Positions 16,847-25,388 of a stretch of 64,000 nt of DNA are shown in pieces. Positions within the stretch are counted from its first letter, which is position 1. Every line of letters starts with the position of its first letter. The notes under the pieces were generated by a model. The model searched no databases and had not been told where the DNA came from. It worked only from the letters and a program-made list of their open reading frames with translations. A program made the translations under genes and the position numbers. Source of the DNA: Bacteroidales bacterium UBA1309 (lineage in GTDB: Bacteria > Bacteroidota > Bacteroidia > Bacteroidales > Dysgonomonadaceae); the NCBI GenBank assembly GCA_002307185.1, contig DBTT01000020.1:36887-100886 (forward strand). Direction: 5' to 3'.

Positions 16847-16854
16847 TATATTTG
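16847..16854 (+). promoter_or_regulatory. -7 box of the DUF2891 gene
   Basis: TATATTTG lies 34 bases before ATG 16889. It falls inside the longer open frame that begins near 16808, so the protein must start downstream, at 16889. Confidence 0.65.
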
Positions 16855-16888
16855 CAGAAATAAGTCCCATCTTAAAAACCACAAATCA

Positions 16889-17959
16889 ATGATCCAAAAA
16901 GCGAAATATCTTCTAGTTAGTTTATTCACATTTGCGACAATGACATGTTATTCACAAACCATCAGCGAAGACTTGGCTTTGCGGCTTTCACACATGCCGT
17001 TGAGCTGCATTTCTCAGGAATTTCCCAACAAAACGTCACATCTCTCGGATGGAATCACCGACCACAAGTTAACCCCTTCGGAACTCCATCCTGTTTTTTT
17101 CGGCTGTCTCGACTGGCACAGCAGCGTGCATGGACATTGGCTTTTGGTGAAAATCTTAAAACTATATCCGAACATTGCCAACCGCGACAGTATCGTGGGA
17201 CTGCTCAACGAATCTTTCCAACTAGAAAAAATCAAGCAAGAAGCTTCTTATTTTGGGAAATATACGAGTTCCTCAAATTATGAGCGCACGTATGGCTGGG
17301 CCTGGTTGCTGAAACTCGACGAAGAACTCAAGACTTGGGACAATCCGCAAGCGCAGAAGTGGCACAAAAGCTTGCAGCCTTTGACAGACGCGATCGTCAA
17401 GCTTTGGAAGGATTACTTGCCGAAGCAGACATATCCCAATAGAACGGGAATACATCCGAACACGGCTTTCGGATTGGCCTTTGCCCTTGATTGGGCGCGA
17501 ACTACATCCGACACGGCTTTCGAAAAGTTGATTATAGAGAAAGCAACGGGTTTTTATGCCGACAATCAAAAAGTTCCGGCCTATTTTGAACCCGACGGAA
17601 GTGATTTTTTCAGCCCCTCGTTGGAAGTTGCCGATTTGATGAGACGGGTTTACGATCCGAAAACCTTTACCCGTTGGTTCAAGAATTATTACGAGAAACG
17701 TAGTTTGGAACGCATCTTGGAACTTCCTGTGGTGAGCGACCGGAAGGATTATCAGATTGTCCATTTGGATGGGTTGGCATTCAGCAGGGCTTGGTGCTTG
17801 AAAGGGATTGCATCGCATTTGCTCAACCAACCGGCACTATCAAAACGATTGAAGGAGAGGGCTGATTTGTTTATATCAAATACTTTACCCAATATCAGCC
17901 ACGACAACTACGGAGGAAGCCATTGGCTGGCAAGCTTTGCTTTTTACGCATTACAATGA
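16889..17959 (+). CDS. DUF2891-family secreted protein
   Basis: 356 residues from ATG at 16889. The signal peptide MIQKAKYLLVSLFTFATMTC ends near YSQ, with a cysteine that could be a lipobox. The rest is an alpha-helical barrel-like domain with the conserved pattern ELHPVFFGCLDWHSSVHGHW around residues 70-90, with several His/Cys/Trp. Later blocks (RTYGWAWLLKLDEEL; FEPDGSDFFSPSLEVADLM; GGSHWLASFA) are rich in aromatic and acidic residues, as in (alpha/alpha) barrel hydrolases. The family has no proven activity; a carbohydrate-related role is a guess. It is divergent from the EEP/TBDR operon and shares the 16726-16846 control region. Confidence 0.85.
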   Translation: MIQKAKYLLVSLFTFATMTCYSQTISEDLALRLSHMPLSCISQEFPNKTSHLSDGITDHKLTPSELHPVFFGCLDWHSSVHGHWLLVKILKLYPNIANRDSIVGLLNESFQLEKIKQEASYFGKYTSSSNYERTYGWAWLLKLDEELKTWDNPQAQKWHKSLQPLTDAIVKLWKDYLPKQTYPNRTGIHPNTAFGLAFALDWARTTSDTAFEKLIIEKATGFYADNQKVPAYFEPDGSDFFSPSLEVADLMRRVYDPKTFTRWFKNYYEKRSLERILELPVVSDRKDYQIVHLDGLAFSRAWCLKGIASHLLNQPALSKRLKERADLFISNTLPNISHDNYGGSHWLASFAFYALQ

Positions 17960-18003
17960 AAGCATATAGAGTGTTGTAAATAACTGTAATTCATTTGAAA
18001 AGG

Positions 18004-18034
18004 AAGGAGCTGCCCATTTTTTGGACAGCTCCTT
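18004..18034. terminator. Bidirectional terminator
   Basis: A 9-bp perfect stem, AAGGAGCTG with CAGCTCCTT, plus two inner pairs. It lies between the convergent DUF2891 and S41 protease genes and has A/T-rich flanks on both sides. Confidence 0.8.
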
Positions 18035-18071
18035 TCTAAAAATATACGATCAATGTTGGCCTTACGAGAAT

Positions 18072-19715
18072 TCATTTCTTGTAGCGTTGAGAAACAATTG
18101 CCTCCCGAGTCGCTTTCTGTGAATGAACCAAACCGATAGCCCGTTTGAGTAATACGTCGTCTTTCAAAACATATTGAAAATAAGCTGATTCCCCAAAAAG
18201 AGGACGGATAATATTGGCAATAAGCTGCCTTTGCAATAAATCATAGCTTTCATCAATCAAGTAAGGACGGCGGTTTACCCCCTTCTGAAGAGCGTATTCT
18301 ACCAAGTTCTCAACCAACGACTGGTTCTGAAGAAAGCCAGCAAGATGTTGCCACTTCTTAAATGATTTCAGCATGGTTCGGTTTCTATCAATATAACGAA
18401 TGGCATATTCATAAGCATAGCCCTTGTTGACCACATTCAAGTAATAAGAATTAATTCCGATTGTATCGCGGGGAACAAATATGTCGGGCATAATGCCATC
18501 GTTTCCACGAATAGGCCGGCCCCCTTTGGTTTTAAACAATGGCATGCCCTTGCTGAACTTAATACTGTCTTGGTTGTCCATTTCTCCCCTTAGATAACGA
18601 TTCATCAGATCCATCTGGTAGTCCTCGGATTTTCCCCGGGTATAAGCCTTTTGAATGCAACGCCCGGAAGGAGTGTGATAGCGTGCCACCGTCAGGCGAA
18701 GTGCCGAACCATCCTTAAATTCCCTTTGCTGTTGCACCAATCCCTTCCCGAAAGTACGCCGACCGATAATCAGCCCTCTGTCGGTGTCCTGAATGGCGCC
18801 AGCAAAGATTTCACTGGCCGAAGCACTCCCTTCATCTACCAAGACGACCACTTGTTCGTTTTGGAAAGTGCCCGAACCATCGGAATAATAAGCATCCCGG
18901 GGAAAATTGCGTCCTTCAGCAAAAACTACCAATTGATTTTTCGGGAAGAATTCGTTCACCATCATTTCTGCAGCTTGCATGTATCCGCCGGTATTCTGGC
19001 GCAAGTCTATAATGATCGATTTCACACCCTCTGCTTTGAGTTTTGATAAGGCATTTATAAATTCAGAGTAAGTTGTACTTCCAAACTTATCCACCTTCAC
19101 GTAGCCTACTCCTTTTGCTATTGAAAAGGAAGCATCTACGGTGTTCACCGGAATATCTCCTCTTTTCACCGTAATGGGAACAATTTTTGCCGAATAAAAA
19201 TGCTTGATACCCAGCTTCACAGACGAACCTTTTGCTCCACGAAGGTTTCGCATCACCAGCTCATTGGTTAGCGTTTTTCCGACAAATTCCTTGTCTTGCA
19301 CCTTCACAATACGATCGCCCGCAACTATTCCGGCAGCAGACGAAGGCCCCCCGGAAATAACAGATATGACAACAATCGTGTCATTCAAGATAGAAAATTG
19401 AACGCCAATTCCACTAAAATGGCCTTCCAAATCTTCGTTCACCATATCCAGGTCTTTTGCGGAGATATAAGTGGAATGTGGATCTAGACCAGTGACAAGA
19501 TCCGGAATCGCATCTTCCACAAGTTCTTGCAAATTGATTGAATCGACATAAGAATCATTGATGTATTCTAATACGGCTTCCAATTTGTCCCCTCTATTGA
19601 ATAAACTGTGCCGTGATTTGAAAATCGAGAATGTATTGCCGATGAATATGCCCAGAGCAATACCTATCGCTATCCACAAAGGCAACCACACGTAGGGACT
19701 TTTTGTAAATTTCAT
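18072..19715 (-). CDS. S41-family C-terminal processing protease
   Basis: A periplasmic serine protease that recognises C-terminal tails. 547 residues: N-terminal membrane anchor (about 10-30), helical region with GLDPHSTYI, PDZ domain (about 95-175, GGPSSAAGIVAGDRIV), then the S41 core. The Ser/Lys dyad is S299 in DEGSASASEIF and K324 in TFGKGLVQ. The 25-residue spacing equals that of Prc and CtpB. A long C-terminal extension (about 400-547) is typical of Bacteroidota members. It is last of a nadC-dCMP deaminase-protease run, 61 bases after its neighbour. Confidence 0.95.
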   Translation of the reverse strand: MKFTKSPYVWLPLWIAIGIALGIFIGNTFSIFKSRHSLFNRGDKLEAVLEYINDSYVDSINLQELVEDAIPDLVTGLDPHSTYISAKDLDMVNEDLEGHFSGIGVQFSILNDTIVVISVISGGPSSAAGIVAGDRIVKVQDKEFVGKTLTNELVMRNLRGAKGSSVKLGIKHFYSAKIVPITVKRGDIPVNTVDASFSIAKGVGYVKVDKFGSTTYSEFINALSKLKAEGVKSIIIDLRQNTGGYMQAAEMMVNEFFPKNQLVVFAEGRNFPRDAYYSDGSGTFQNEQVVVLVDEGSASASEIFAGAIQDTDRGLIIGRRTFGKGLVQQQREFKDGSALRLTVARYHTPSGRCIQKAYTRGKSEDYQMDLMNRYLRGEMDNQDSIKFSKGMPLFKTKGGRPIRGNDGIMPDIFVPRDTIGINSYYLNVVNKGYAYEYAIRYIDRNRTMLKSFKKWQHLAGFLQNQSLVENLVEYALQKGVNRRPYLIDESYDLLQRQLIANIIRPLFGESAYFQYVLKDDVLLKRAIGLVHSQKATREAIVSQRYKK

Positions 19716-19776
19716 TATTTTATTGAATTGAAATTAGAAATAACAGAACATTGTCAAGGATTAAATTCCTCACATA

Positions 19777-20208
19777 TCATATATCCACACATTCCACCTC
19801 GACTCCTGCTCTTTTGAGGAGTTCGCAACCATCGAGTGTGCGGAATTTTTCGTAAAATACAACCCTCCTGATACCTGCTTGAATAATCAACTTGGCACAT
19901 TCAATGCAAGGCGAAGAGGTCACATACAATGTTGCGCCCTCGCTGCTGTTTCCCGAACGGGCAACTTTCGATATGGCATTGGCTTCGGCATGCAAGACAT
20001 AAGGCTTGGTGAGACCCGTATTTTCGTCTTCGCACACGTTTTCAAATCCGGAAGGGGTGCCGTTGTAACCATCGGAAATAATCATTTTGTCTTTGACCAA
20101 AATGGCTCCCACCTGGCGACGGAGGCAATAGGAATTTTCAGCCCAAATTGCAGCCATCCGGAGGTATCGTTTGTCCAACAACAACTGTTTGCTTATATTC
20201 TCTTCCAT
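19777..20208 (-). CDS. dCMP deaminase-family zinc enzyme
   Basis: Likely converts dCMP to dUMP for thymidylate synthesis. 143 residues from ATG at 20208 (MEENISKQLL). The longer frame runs into nadC, and the ATG start leaves a 14-base gap instead. Zinc and catalytic residues are H73 and E75 in HAEANA and C101/C104 in SSPCIECA. The family insert CEDENTGLTKPYVLHAE, including a second Cys region, is present. In many Bacteroidota the same family is annotated as a ComE-type deaminase, but substrate dCMP is most common. It lies between nadC and the S41 protease. Confidence 0.9.
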   Translation of the reverse strand: MEENISKQLLLDKRYLRMAAIWAENSYCLRRQVGAILVKDKMIISDGYNGTPSGFENVCEDENTGLTKPYVLHAEANAISKVARSGNSSEGATLYVTSSPCIECAKLIIQAGIRRVVFYEKFRTLDGCELLKRAGVEVECVDI

Positions 20209-20222
20209 ATGAATTTGAGATA

Positions 20223-21068
20223 TTATTCTCGAATAGCTTTCAGACTCATATCCAAACTTTTCACAGAATGCGTGAGCGCACCCACCGAAATATAATCGAC
20301 CCCGCAAAGTGCATAATCGCGGATCGTATCCAAATTGATACCTCCCGAAGATTCCAAAGCCACTTTCCCGGCGACGATTTCAACAGCACGGCGCGTGTCG
20401 TCAACACTAAAATTGTCAAGCATAATCCGGTCAACGCCTCCGATGGAAAGCACTTGATGTAGCTCGTCAAAATTTCGCACTTCAATTTCAATTTCCAGGT
20501 GTTTGTTGTTCCCCCTCAAATAACGTTTCGCTCCTTCTATCGCATGCTTAATCCCGCCTGCAAAGTCCACATGATTGTCTTTCAAAAGAATCATGTCATA
20601 AAGACCTATCCGATGGTTCAATCCGCCACCGATTTTCACCGCCTCTTTTTCAAGTAAACGCATTCCGGGAGTAGTTTTGCGAGTGTCTAAAATTTGTGCG
20701 TTGGTACCAACAAGTTGGTTTTTATATAGTTTTGTCATTGTAGCAATTCCACTCATCCGTTGCATGATGTTAAGCACCAGCCTTTCGGCCTGGAGCAATG
20801 AGTGAATTCTTCCTGATACAATGAAAACAATATCGCCTGGTGTGACTTCTGCCCCATCGAAAATAAACACTTTTACGTCTAACTCTGGATCAAAATGGTG
20901 CAAAACGCGATTTGCTATATCAACTCCGGCTAAAATACCAGTTTCTTTTATTAATAATTTGGCCGTACCCCTAGCATCATCAGGAATACTGCTCAATGTG
21001 GCATGGTCTCCATCGCCAATATCTTCCTGATACGCTAATTCAATTAGCTGGTCAATTAAATCTCCCAT
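20223..21068 (-). CDS. nadC: Nicotinate-nucleotide pyrophosphorylase (carboxylating)
   Basis: Forms nicotinate mononucleotide and CO2 from quinolinate and PRPP in de novo NAD synthesis. 281 residues, as expected. Substrate-binding motifs are ILDTRKTTPGMRLLEKEAV and GGGLNHRIGLYDMILLKDNH, with EIEVRNFDEL and the C-terminal GVDYISVGALTHS of the barrel. nadA and nadB are not in the window. It is the first gene of a reverse unit with a -7 box at 21090-21097. Confidence 0.97.
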   Translation of the reverse strand: MGDLIDQLIELAYQEDIGDGDHATLSSIPDDARGTAKLLIKETGILAGVDIANRVLHHFDPELDVKVFIFDGAEVTPGDIVFIVSGRIHSLLQAERLVLNIMQRMSGIATMTKLYKNQLVGTNAQILDTRKTTPGMRLLEKEAVKIGGGLNHRIGLYDMILLKDNHVDFAGGIKHAIEGAKRYLRGNNKHLEIEIEVRNFDELHQVLSIGGVDRIMLDNFSVDDTRRAVEIVAGKVALESSGGINLDTIRDYALCGVDYISVGALTHSVKSLDMSLKAIRE

Positions 21069-21089
21069 TTTTGTAAAATAAATTCACTG

Positions 21090-21097
21090 CAAAAGTA
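21090..21097 (-). promoter_or_regulatory. -7 box of the nadC unit
   Basis: On the reverse strand TACTTTTG fits TAnnTTTG and lies 21 bases upstream of the nadC start codon. No clear -33 element. Confidence 0.6.
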
Positions 21098-21181
21098 TAT
21101 AAATATTAGCGAAATGAATAATTATTTTTTAGTCTTTTTTCGAGCCGTTCCTATGACAATTAAGATTCGTTTAAAAACAAA

Positions 21182-21209
21182 CAATCCGCACGAAAAATCG
21201 TACGGATTG
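21182..21209 (-). terminator. Terminator of pfkA
   Basis: A stem of 7 + 4 bp with one mismatch (CAATCCG...CGGATTG) and a 4-base loop is followed, on the reverse strand, by TTTGTTTTTAA. It lies 26 bases past the pfkA stop. Confidence 0.8.
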
Positions 21210-21235
21210 AAAATTATTAATAATACAGCAAATCC

Positions 21236-22213
21236 CTATGTAGAAAGTATTTTCAATACATTCATCAACGATTCGTTGATTGGTTTATTCTTTTTAATGG
21301 CTTTTGCAAACGGCACATACACTATTTCATCGTTCACAATGCCGATCATCACGTTGCGTTGGTCTTCTTTCAAAGCATCAATTGCCGCTGCTCCCATCCT
21401 GCTTGCCAAAATCCGGTCGCTTGCCGAGGGAGAACCTCCACGCTGCACATGGCCCAAAATACTGACACGCACATCGTATTGGGGAAATTCCTTTTTCACG
21501 CGTTCGGCCATGCCCATGGCGCCGCCTGTAACTTCACTTTCGGCAACAAGCACTAGGCTACTGTTTTTCGACTTGCGGAATCCATTGGATATAAGATCTT
21601 CCAACTGGTCTTTCTCGTAGGCTTTCTCAGGAATAATGGCAGCTTCAGCACCCGATGCGATTGCTCCGTTCAGTGCCAAAAACCCACATTCACGTCCCAT
21701 GACTTCAATGAAGAACAATCGTTCGTGAGAACTTGCTGTGTCTCGGATTTTGTCCACGGCTTCCATTATCGTGTTCAATGCCGTGTCATAACCTATGGTC
21801 GTATCAGTACCGAACAAGTCATTGTCGATCGTTCCGGGAAGCCCAACAATGGGATAATTGAATTCTTGTGCAAAGATGCGTGCACCGGTGAGAGAACCGT
21901 CCCCGCCAATCACAACCAAGGCATCAATTCCTTCACGAACCAGTGTTTCATAAGCGACTTGCCGCCCTTCGGGTGTTGTGAACTCCAAACAACGGGCAGT
22001 TTTGAGGATCGTACCACCTTGTTGGATGATATTACTGACACTGCTGGTGGTGAAAGGAACGATTTCATTAAAAATCAGGCCCCTGTATCCACGCAAAATA
22101 CCTTTCACTTCCATCCCTCCGTATATTGCCGCACGGGTAACTGCACGAATGGCTGCGTTCATTCCGGGAGCATCACCACCTGAAGTAAGTACTCCAACAC
22201 ATTTAATCTGCAT
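21236..22213 (-). CDS. pfkA: ATP-dependent 6-phosphofructokinase
   Basis: Phosphorylates fructose-6-phosphate in glycolysis. 325 residues. The ATP loop is SGGDAPGMNAAIRA. GGDGS (D105-G106) has glycine where PPi-dependent enzymes carry aspartate, so ATP is the likely phosphate donor. The catalytic motif is PGTIDNDL (D130), and the substrate site is EVMGRECGFLA. HVQRGGSPSASDR carries the allosteric/substrate residues. It is transcribed alone, with a leader of about 85 bases and a strong terminator. Confidence 0.96.
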   Translation of the reverse strand: MQIKCVGVLTSGGDAPGMNAAIRAVTRAAIYGGMEVKGILRGYRGLIFNEIVPFTTSSVSNIIQQGGTILKTARCLEFTTPEGRQVAYETLVREGIDALVVIGGDGSLTGARIFAQEFNYPIVGLPGTIDNDLFGTDTTIGYDTALNTIMEAVDKIRDTASSHERLFFIEVMGRECGFLALNGAIASGAEAAIIPEKAYEKDQLEDLISNGFRKSKNSSLVLVAESEVTGGAMGMAERVKKEFPQYDVRVSILGHVQRGGSPSASDRILASRMGAAAIDALKEDQRNVMIGIVNDEIVYVPFAKAIKKNKPINESLMNVLKILST

Positions 22214-22303
22214 AATTCTTTTATATTTCTAAGCTTATTAATAATCTTTCCACCTTTCTCTCAGACATTAATAAAGTGCTATGGACTGAAAGACCATTTG
22301 GCA

Positions 22304-22311
22304 CAAAGTTA
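22304..22311 (-). promoter_or_regulatory. -7 box of pfkA
   Basis: On the reverse strand TAACTTTG is a perfect -7 box. It lies 90 bases before the start codon, giving a leader of roughly 85 bases. Confidence 0.65.
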
Positions 22312-22374
22312 GAAATAAAAAAGAATATCAGGAACAAAAAGTTGGCTACTTAGCAAATTTTTAATCAATCTGAA

Positions 22375-23265
22375 TTAGGCTTGCAACACAAAATCGTTTT
22401 TGTATTTTTCAATACGCTCCTTCACTTCTTCCATTTGCCAAGTCGGAGTAGATGTTGCGCCACAAATACCAATAGACAAACCTTCTCTCAGCAGGGAAGG
22501 ATCAATGTCATCCGGAGTGGTGACAAAGAAACTGTTTGGATTGTATTTTTTGGCTTCCGCAAAAAGCACCTTGCCATTGGAACTCTTTTCTCCAGCAACA
22601 AAGAAAATCAAATCGTGGGTGGAAGCAAATTCTTTGATGTTGGGAATGCGGTTAGAAACCTGACGGCAAATCGTGTCGAAATATTCAAAGCTTGCTCCAT
22701 CCTCCATTTTGGATTGGATGAGGTCGATAATTTCTTGAAACCCATCGAGAGGCTTCGTTGTTTGCGAAAAAAGGCAGATATTTCGTTTGAAATCTAATTT
22801 TTCCAGATCTTGTTTTTTCTCAATGATGATGGCTTCCGAATTGGTTTGCCCCATCAACCCATTCACCTCGGCGTGACCAATTTTTCCATAAATAACCACT
22901 TGCGCCTCGCTTTGGTTGTTGATCTCAATCTCATATTTGGTTTTGATCCGCTTTTGCAAACGCAGCACCACGGGGCAAGAAGCATCGATGATGGTGATGT
23001 TGTTTTCTTTTGCAGTTTCATAAGTGGAGGGAGGTTCGCCGTGTGCGCGAAGCAGTACCCTGGCGTTTTTGAGCTTGGCGAATTCCTCATGGTTGATAGT
23101 TATCAAGCCCATTCTTGATAATCTGTCCACCTCTATGTTGTTGTGGACAATATCCCCCAGGCAATAGAGTATTCCGCCTTTGGCCAGCTCTTCTTCCGCT
23201 TTCTTGATGGCATTCACCACCCCGAAGCAAAAGCCGGACTTGGAATCTATTTCTATTTTAGTCAT
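22375..23265 (-). CDS. ispH: 4-hydroxy-3-methylbut-2-enyl diphosphate reductase
   Basis: Last step of the non-mevalonate isoprenoid pathway, making IPP and DMAPP. 296 residues. The three iron-sulfur cysteines are visible in GFCFGVVNAI (C13), DASCPVVLRLQ and TICRQVSNR. The substrate-binding His residues lie in LGDIVHNNIEV, RAHGEPPST and KIGHAEVNGL. It overlaps cmk by 4 bases (ATGA), so the two are probably co-translated. porQ lies upstream of cmk on the same strand. Confidence 0.97.
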   Translation of the reverse strand: MTKIEIDSKSGFCFGVVNAIKKAEEELAKGGILYCLGDIVHNNIEVDRLSRMGLITINHEEFAKLKNARVLLRAHGEPPSTYETAKENNITIIDASCPVVLRLQKRIKTKYEIEINNQSEAQVVIYGKIGHAEVNGLMGQTNSEAIIIEKKQDLEKLDFKRNICLFSQTTKPLDGFQEIIDLIQSKMEDGASFEYFDTICRQVSNRIPNIKEFASTHDLIFFVAGEKSSNGKVLFAEAKKYNPNSFFVTTPDDIDPSLLREGLSIGICGATSTPTWQMEEVKERIEKYKNDFVLQA

Positions 23266-23954
23266 TGATTTAGAATTTTATTAAACATTTCCAACAGAAT
23301 TGTTCGCTGTTGGTCGATTGTGAGTTCCGAATTATCCAACACCAGCGCATCCTCGGCTTGACGAAGAGGACTTTCTTTGCGCGTCTGGTCGATATAATCT
23401 CGCCGCTTGACATTTTCAAGCACTTCTTCCAAGGTTATCGACGTATTGCCTTTTCCTTTTAATTCCAATAAACGCCTTTCCGCACGGATCACGGGTTTGG
23501 CTGTCACAAATATTTTCAGTTCGGCACCAGGAAACACCACTGTACCAATGTCTCTGCCGTCCATAACTATTCCTTTTTCTTTACCCATCGCCTGCTGCTG
23601 ACGTACCATTTCTTCACGGACAAATTTCAAAGCACTTACTTCGCTCACTTTGGATGCCACCGGCATACTTCTGATTTCATCCTCCACATTCACCCCGTTG
23701 AGATAAGTATCGGGTTTGCCTGTGATGGGATTGTTGTTGAAACTTATCTGGATGTCATCCATTGCTGATTTCAATTTTTCTTCAAGTAGCTTCCCGTCTG
23801 CAAACAAGTTGTGCTGGATAGCATATAAAGTTGTTGCTCTATACATTGCACCGCTGTCAATGTAGATGTATCCGATTTTTTGGGCCAAATCTTTAGCCAT
23901 TGTACTTTTTCCGCAGGATGAAAATCCGTCAATTGCAATTACGATTTTTTTCAC
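23262..23954 (-). CDS. cmk: Cytidylate kinase
   Basis: Phosphorylates CMP/dCMP. About 230 residues. I chose GTG at 23954, giving (M)KKIVIAIDGFSSCGKST as in other Bacteroidota Cmk proteins. A TTG three codons earlier is possible; there is no in-frame ATG near. P-loop GFSSCGKST, the CMP-binding insert with YIDSGAMYRA, MDGRDIGTVVFP, and the lid with RRDYIDQTRKESPLRQAEDA are all present. It overlaps ispH by 4 bases. Confidence 0.93.
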   Translation of the reverse strand: MKKIVIAIDGFSSCGKSTMAKDLAQKIGYIYIDSGAMYRATTLYAIQHNLFADGKLLEEKLKSAMDDIQISFNNNPITGKPDTYLNGVNVEDEIRSMPVASKVSEVSALKFVREEMVRQQQAMGKEKGIVMDGRDIGTVVFPGAELKIFVTAKPVIRAERRLLELKGKGNTSITLEEVLENVKRRDYIDQTRKESPLRQAEDALVLDNSELTIDQQRTILLEMFNKILNQ

Positions 23955-24123
23955 AAGTAACAAGTAAATTAAGTCTATTGATAGATAAATAAAAAAGGCC
24001 TACCTTCATGAATCTTTCACAAAAGCAGTAACTTTCATAATTAATTAGTTCTTTTTTGAATTATCCATTGCTTAATGAACACCTTCATTTTGTCAAATGT
24101 TCATTCAGGCGAATGCTATTTTT

Positions 24124-25140
24124 TTAATATTTAGACAAGTCCATTGTAAGACTAAATTGATAGGTAGTGGAAGAAGGATAATATTTCGCCAAAGCAAAGC
24201 CCACGCTTATTTTTTTTGCCCGAAATCCTGTTCCAAAATTGAAACCTCCCCATTTGTTGCCTGTTTCTAGCTTCAAATCGGAATGAACTTTGGGATTGTA
24301 GCCCAAGCCAACCCAAAAATTACTGGATGGAAGAAGTTCGACACCCAACACCATATGTTTGAAAAGAGTGGGTACAAAGCTTTGGTTTTCATCCGTAATT
24401 TCATTTGCAGCGTTAATTCTATCGAAATTCCATTGGTTAAGATATTGTGCTGTCAGGGAAATTCGAATAGGGGCATGGGAAAGCTTTCGGGTCATTCCAA
24501 CCTGCAGATCCCAAGGCAAAGCCAAACGTTGCTCGTTGTAGGAAGACAACTGTGCACCAATGTTCTTAGCCACAACAGCCACCGTAAAATCAGTTTGTTC
24601 AATAAAATAGCTCAATCCGACATCAAAACCAACAGCAGATGACGAGTATTGCTCATAGTTTGACAGAAGCACTTTAGCCGTGACACCACCGCGCAGCTTA
24701 TTAGTCAAATCACGACTGTACATACCGTTCACAGCTATATCCTTAGCATTGAAATCTCCCGTTGAGATTTCGTCCTCGTCGTATCCTTTGAAGCTGCCAT
24801 AGCTTACATAATTGACTCCAAAAGCAAAGGCACTAAGAGGTGTCAGCATTTTTGCATAAACGGCGCTCCCAACCGAAATATCGGCAAGGTAGGAGATATA
24901 GGTGACATTCATATTTTTGTTCATCTCCGGCCCCAACAAAGAAGGGTTTTGGAAAACAAGTGACACATCATTTTCCACCAACGACACATTGTTTCCACCC
25001 AATGCGTTCACACGGGCTGAAGAAGGAAACCGCAGAAATTTGTATGCCGCTTCGCTTTGCTGCGCATTGACAGAACAAGCAAATAAAGACGATATAATAT
25101 ACAAAACGGTATGCTTGACGCGCATATTCAATTGATTCAT
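24124..25140 (-). CDS. porQ: Type IX secretion system protein PorQ
   Basis: An outer-membrane beta-barrel of the PorV/FadL-like group, needed for secretion by the T9SS. About 338 residues from ATG 25140 (an ATG at 25125 is equally possible). The signal peptide ends FACSVNAQ. The first segment FLRFPSSARVNALGGNNVSLVENDVSLVFQNPSLL is characteristic of PorQ/PorV proteins (quoted only to show the SSAR..ALGG..NPSLL pattern in parts). Repeated amphipathic strands continue to a terminal SLTMDLSKY. Its place before cmk and ispH matches the gene order I recall for porQ in other Bacteroidales. It indicates a T9SS in this organism, consistent with the PorE-like protein at 9317. Confidence 0.85.
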   Translation of the reverse strand: MNQLNMRVKHTVLYIISSLFACSVNAQQSEAAYKFLRFPSSARVNALGGNNVSLVENDVSLVFQNPSLLGPEMNKNMNVTYISYLADISVGSAVYAKMLTPLSAFAFGVNYVSYGSFKGYDEDEISTGDFNAKDIAVNGMYSRDLTNKLRGGVTAKVLLSNYEQYSSSAVGFDVGLSYFIEQTDFTVAVVAKNIGAQLSSYNEQRLALPWDLQVGMTRKLSHAPIRISLTAQYLNQWNFDRINAANEITDENQSFVPTLFKHMVLGVELLPSSNFWVGLGYNPKVHSDLKLETGNKWGGFNFGTGFRAKKISVGFALAKYYPSSTTYQFSLTMDLSKY

Positions 25141-25352
25141 TATTTTATAATCGGGAAAAGCTCCCGCACTGGGCATATATAAAGAAATAACGGAAAAATT
25201 TGTAAAAAGTTATATACATGCTATTTTTTATATAGGCCGGTTGAGTTCCAATGTAGAAAAATAAAACCGGATGAACCTTAACAAATGGAGAATTCACTTG
25301 TAAAGACTAGATATTTTCAATGACATTAGATAGCTAAAACCGCAAAAAGCCT

Positions 25353-25360
25353 TACATTTG
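25353..25360 (+). promoter_or_regulatory. -7 box of the prenyl synthase operon
   Basis: TACATTTG lies 28 bases before ATG 25389. No clear -33 element. Confidence 0.6.
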
Positions 25361-25388
25361 TAAAACAGATGATTTAAATCCAAAACAC

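Noticed and set aside
24074..24110. Palindrome TGAACA...TGTTCA before porQ's end
   Set aside because: The arms need a six-base bulge to pair, and there is no T-run, so it is not a credible terminator or operator.
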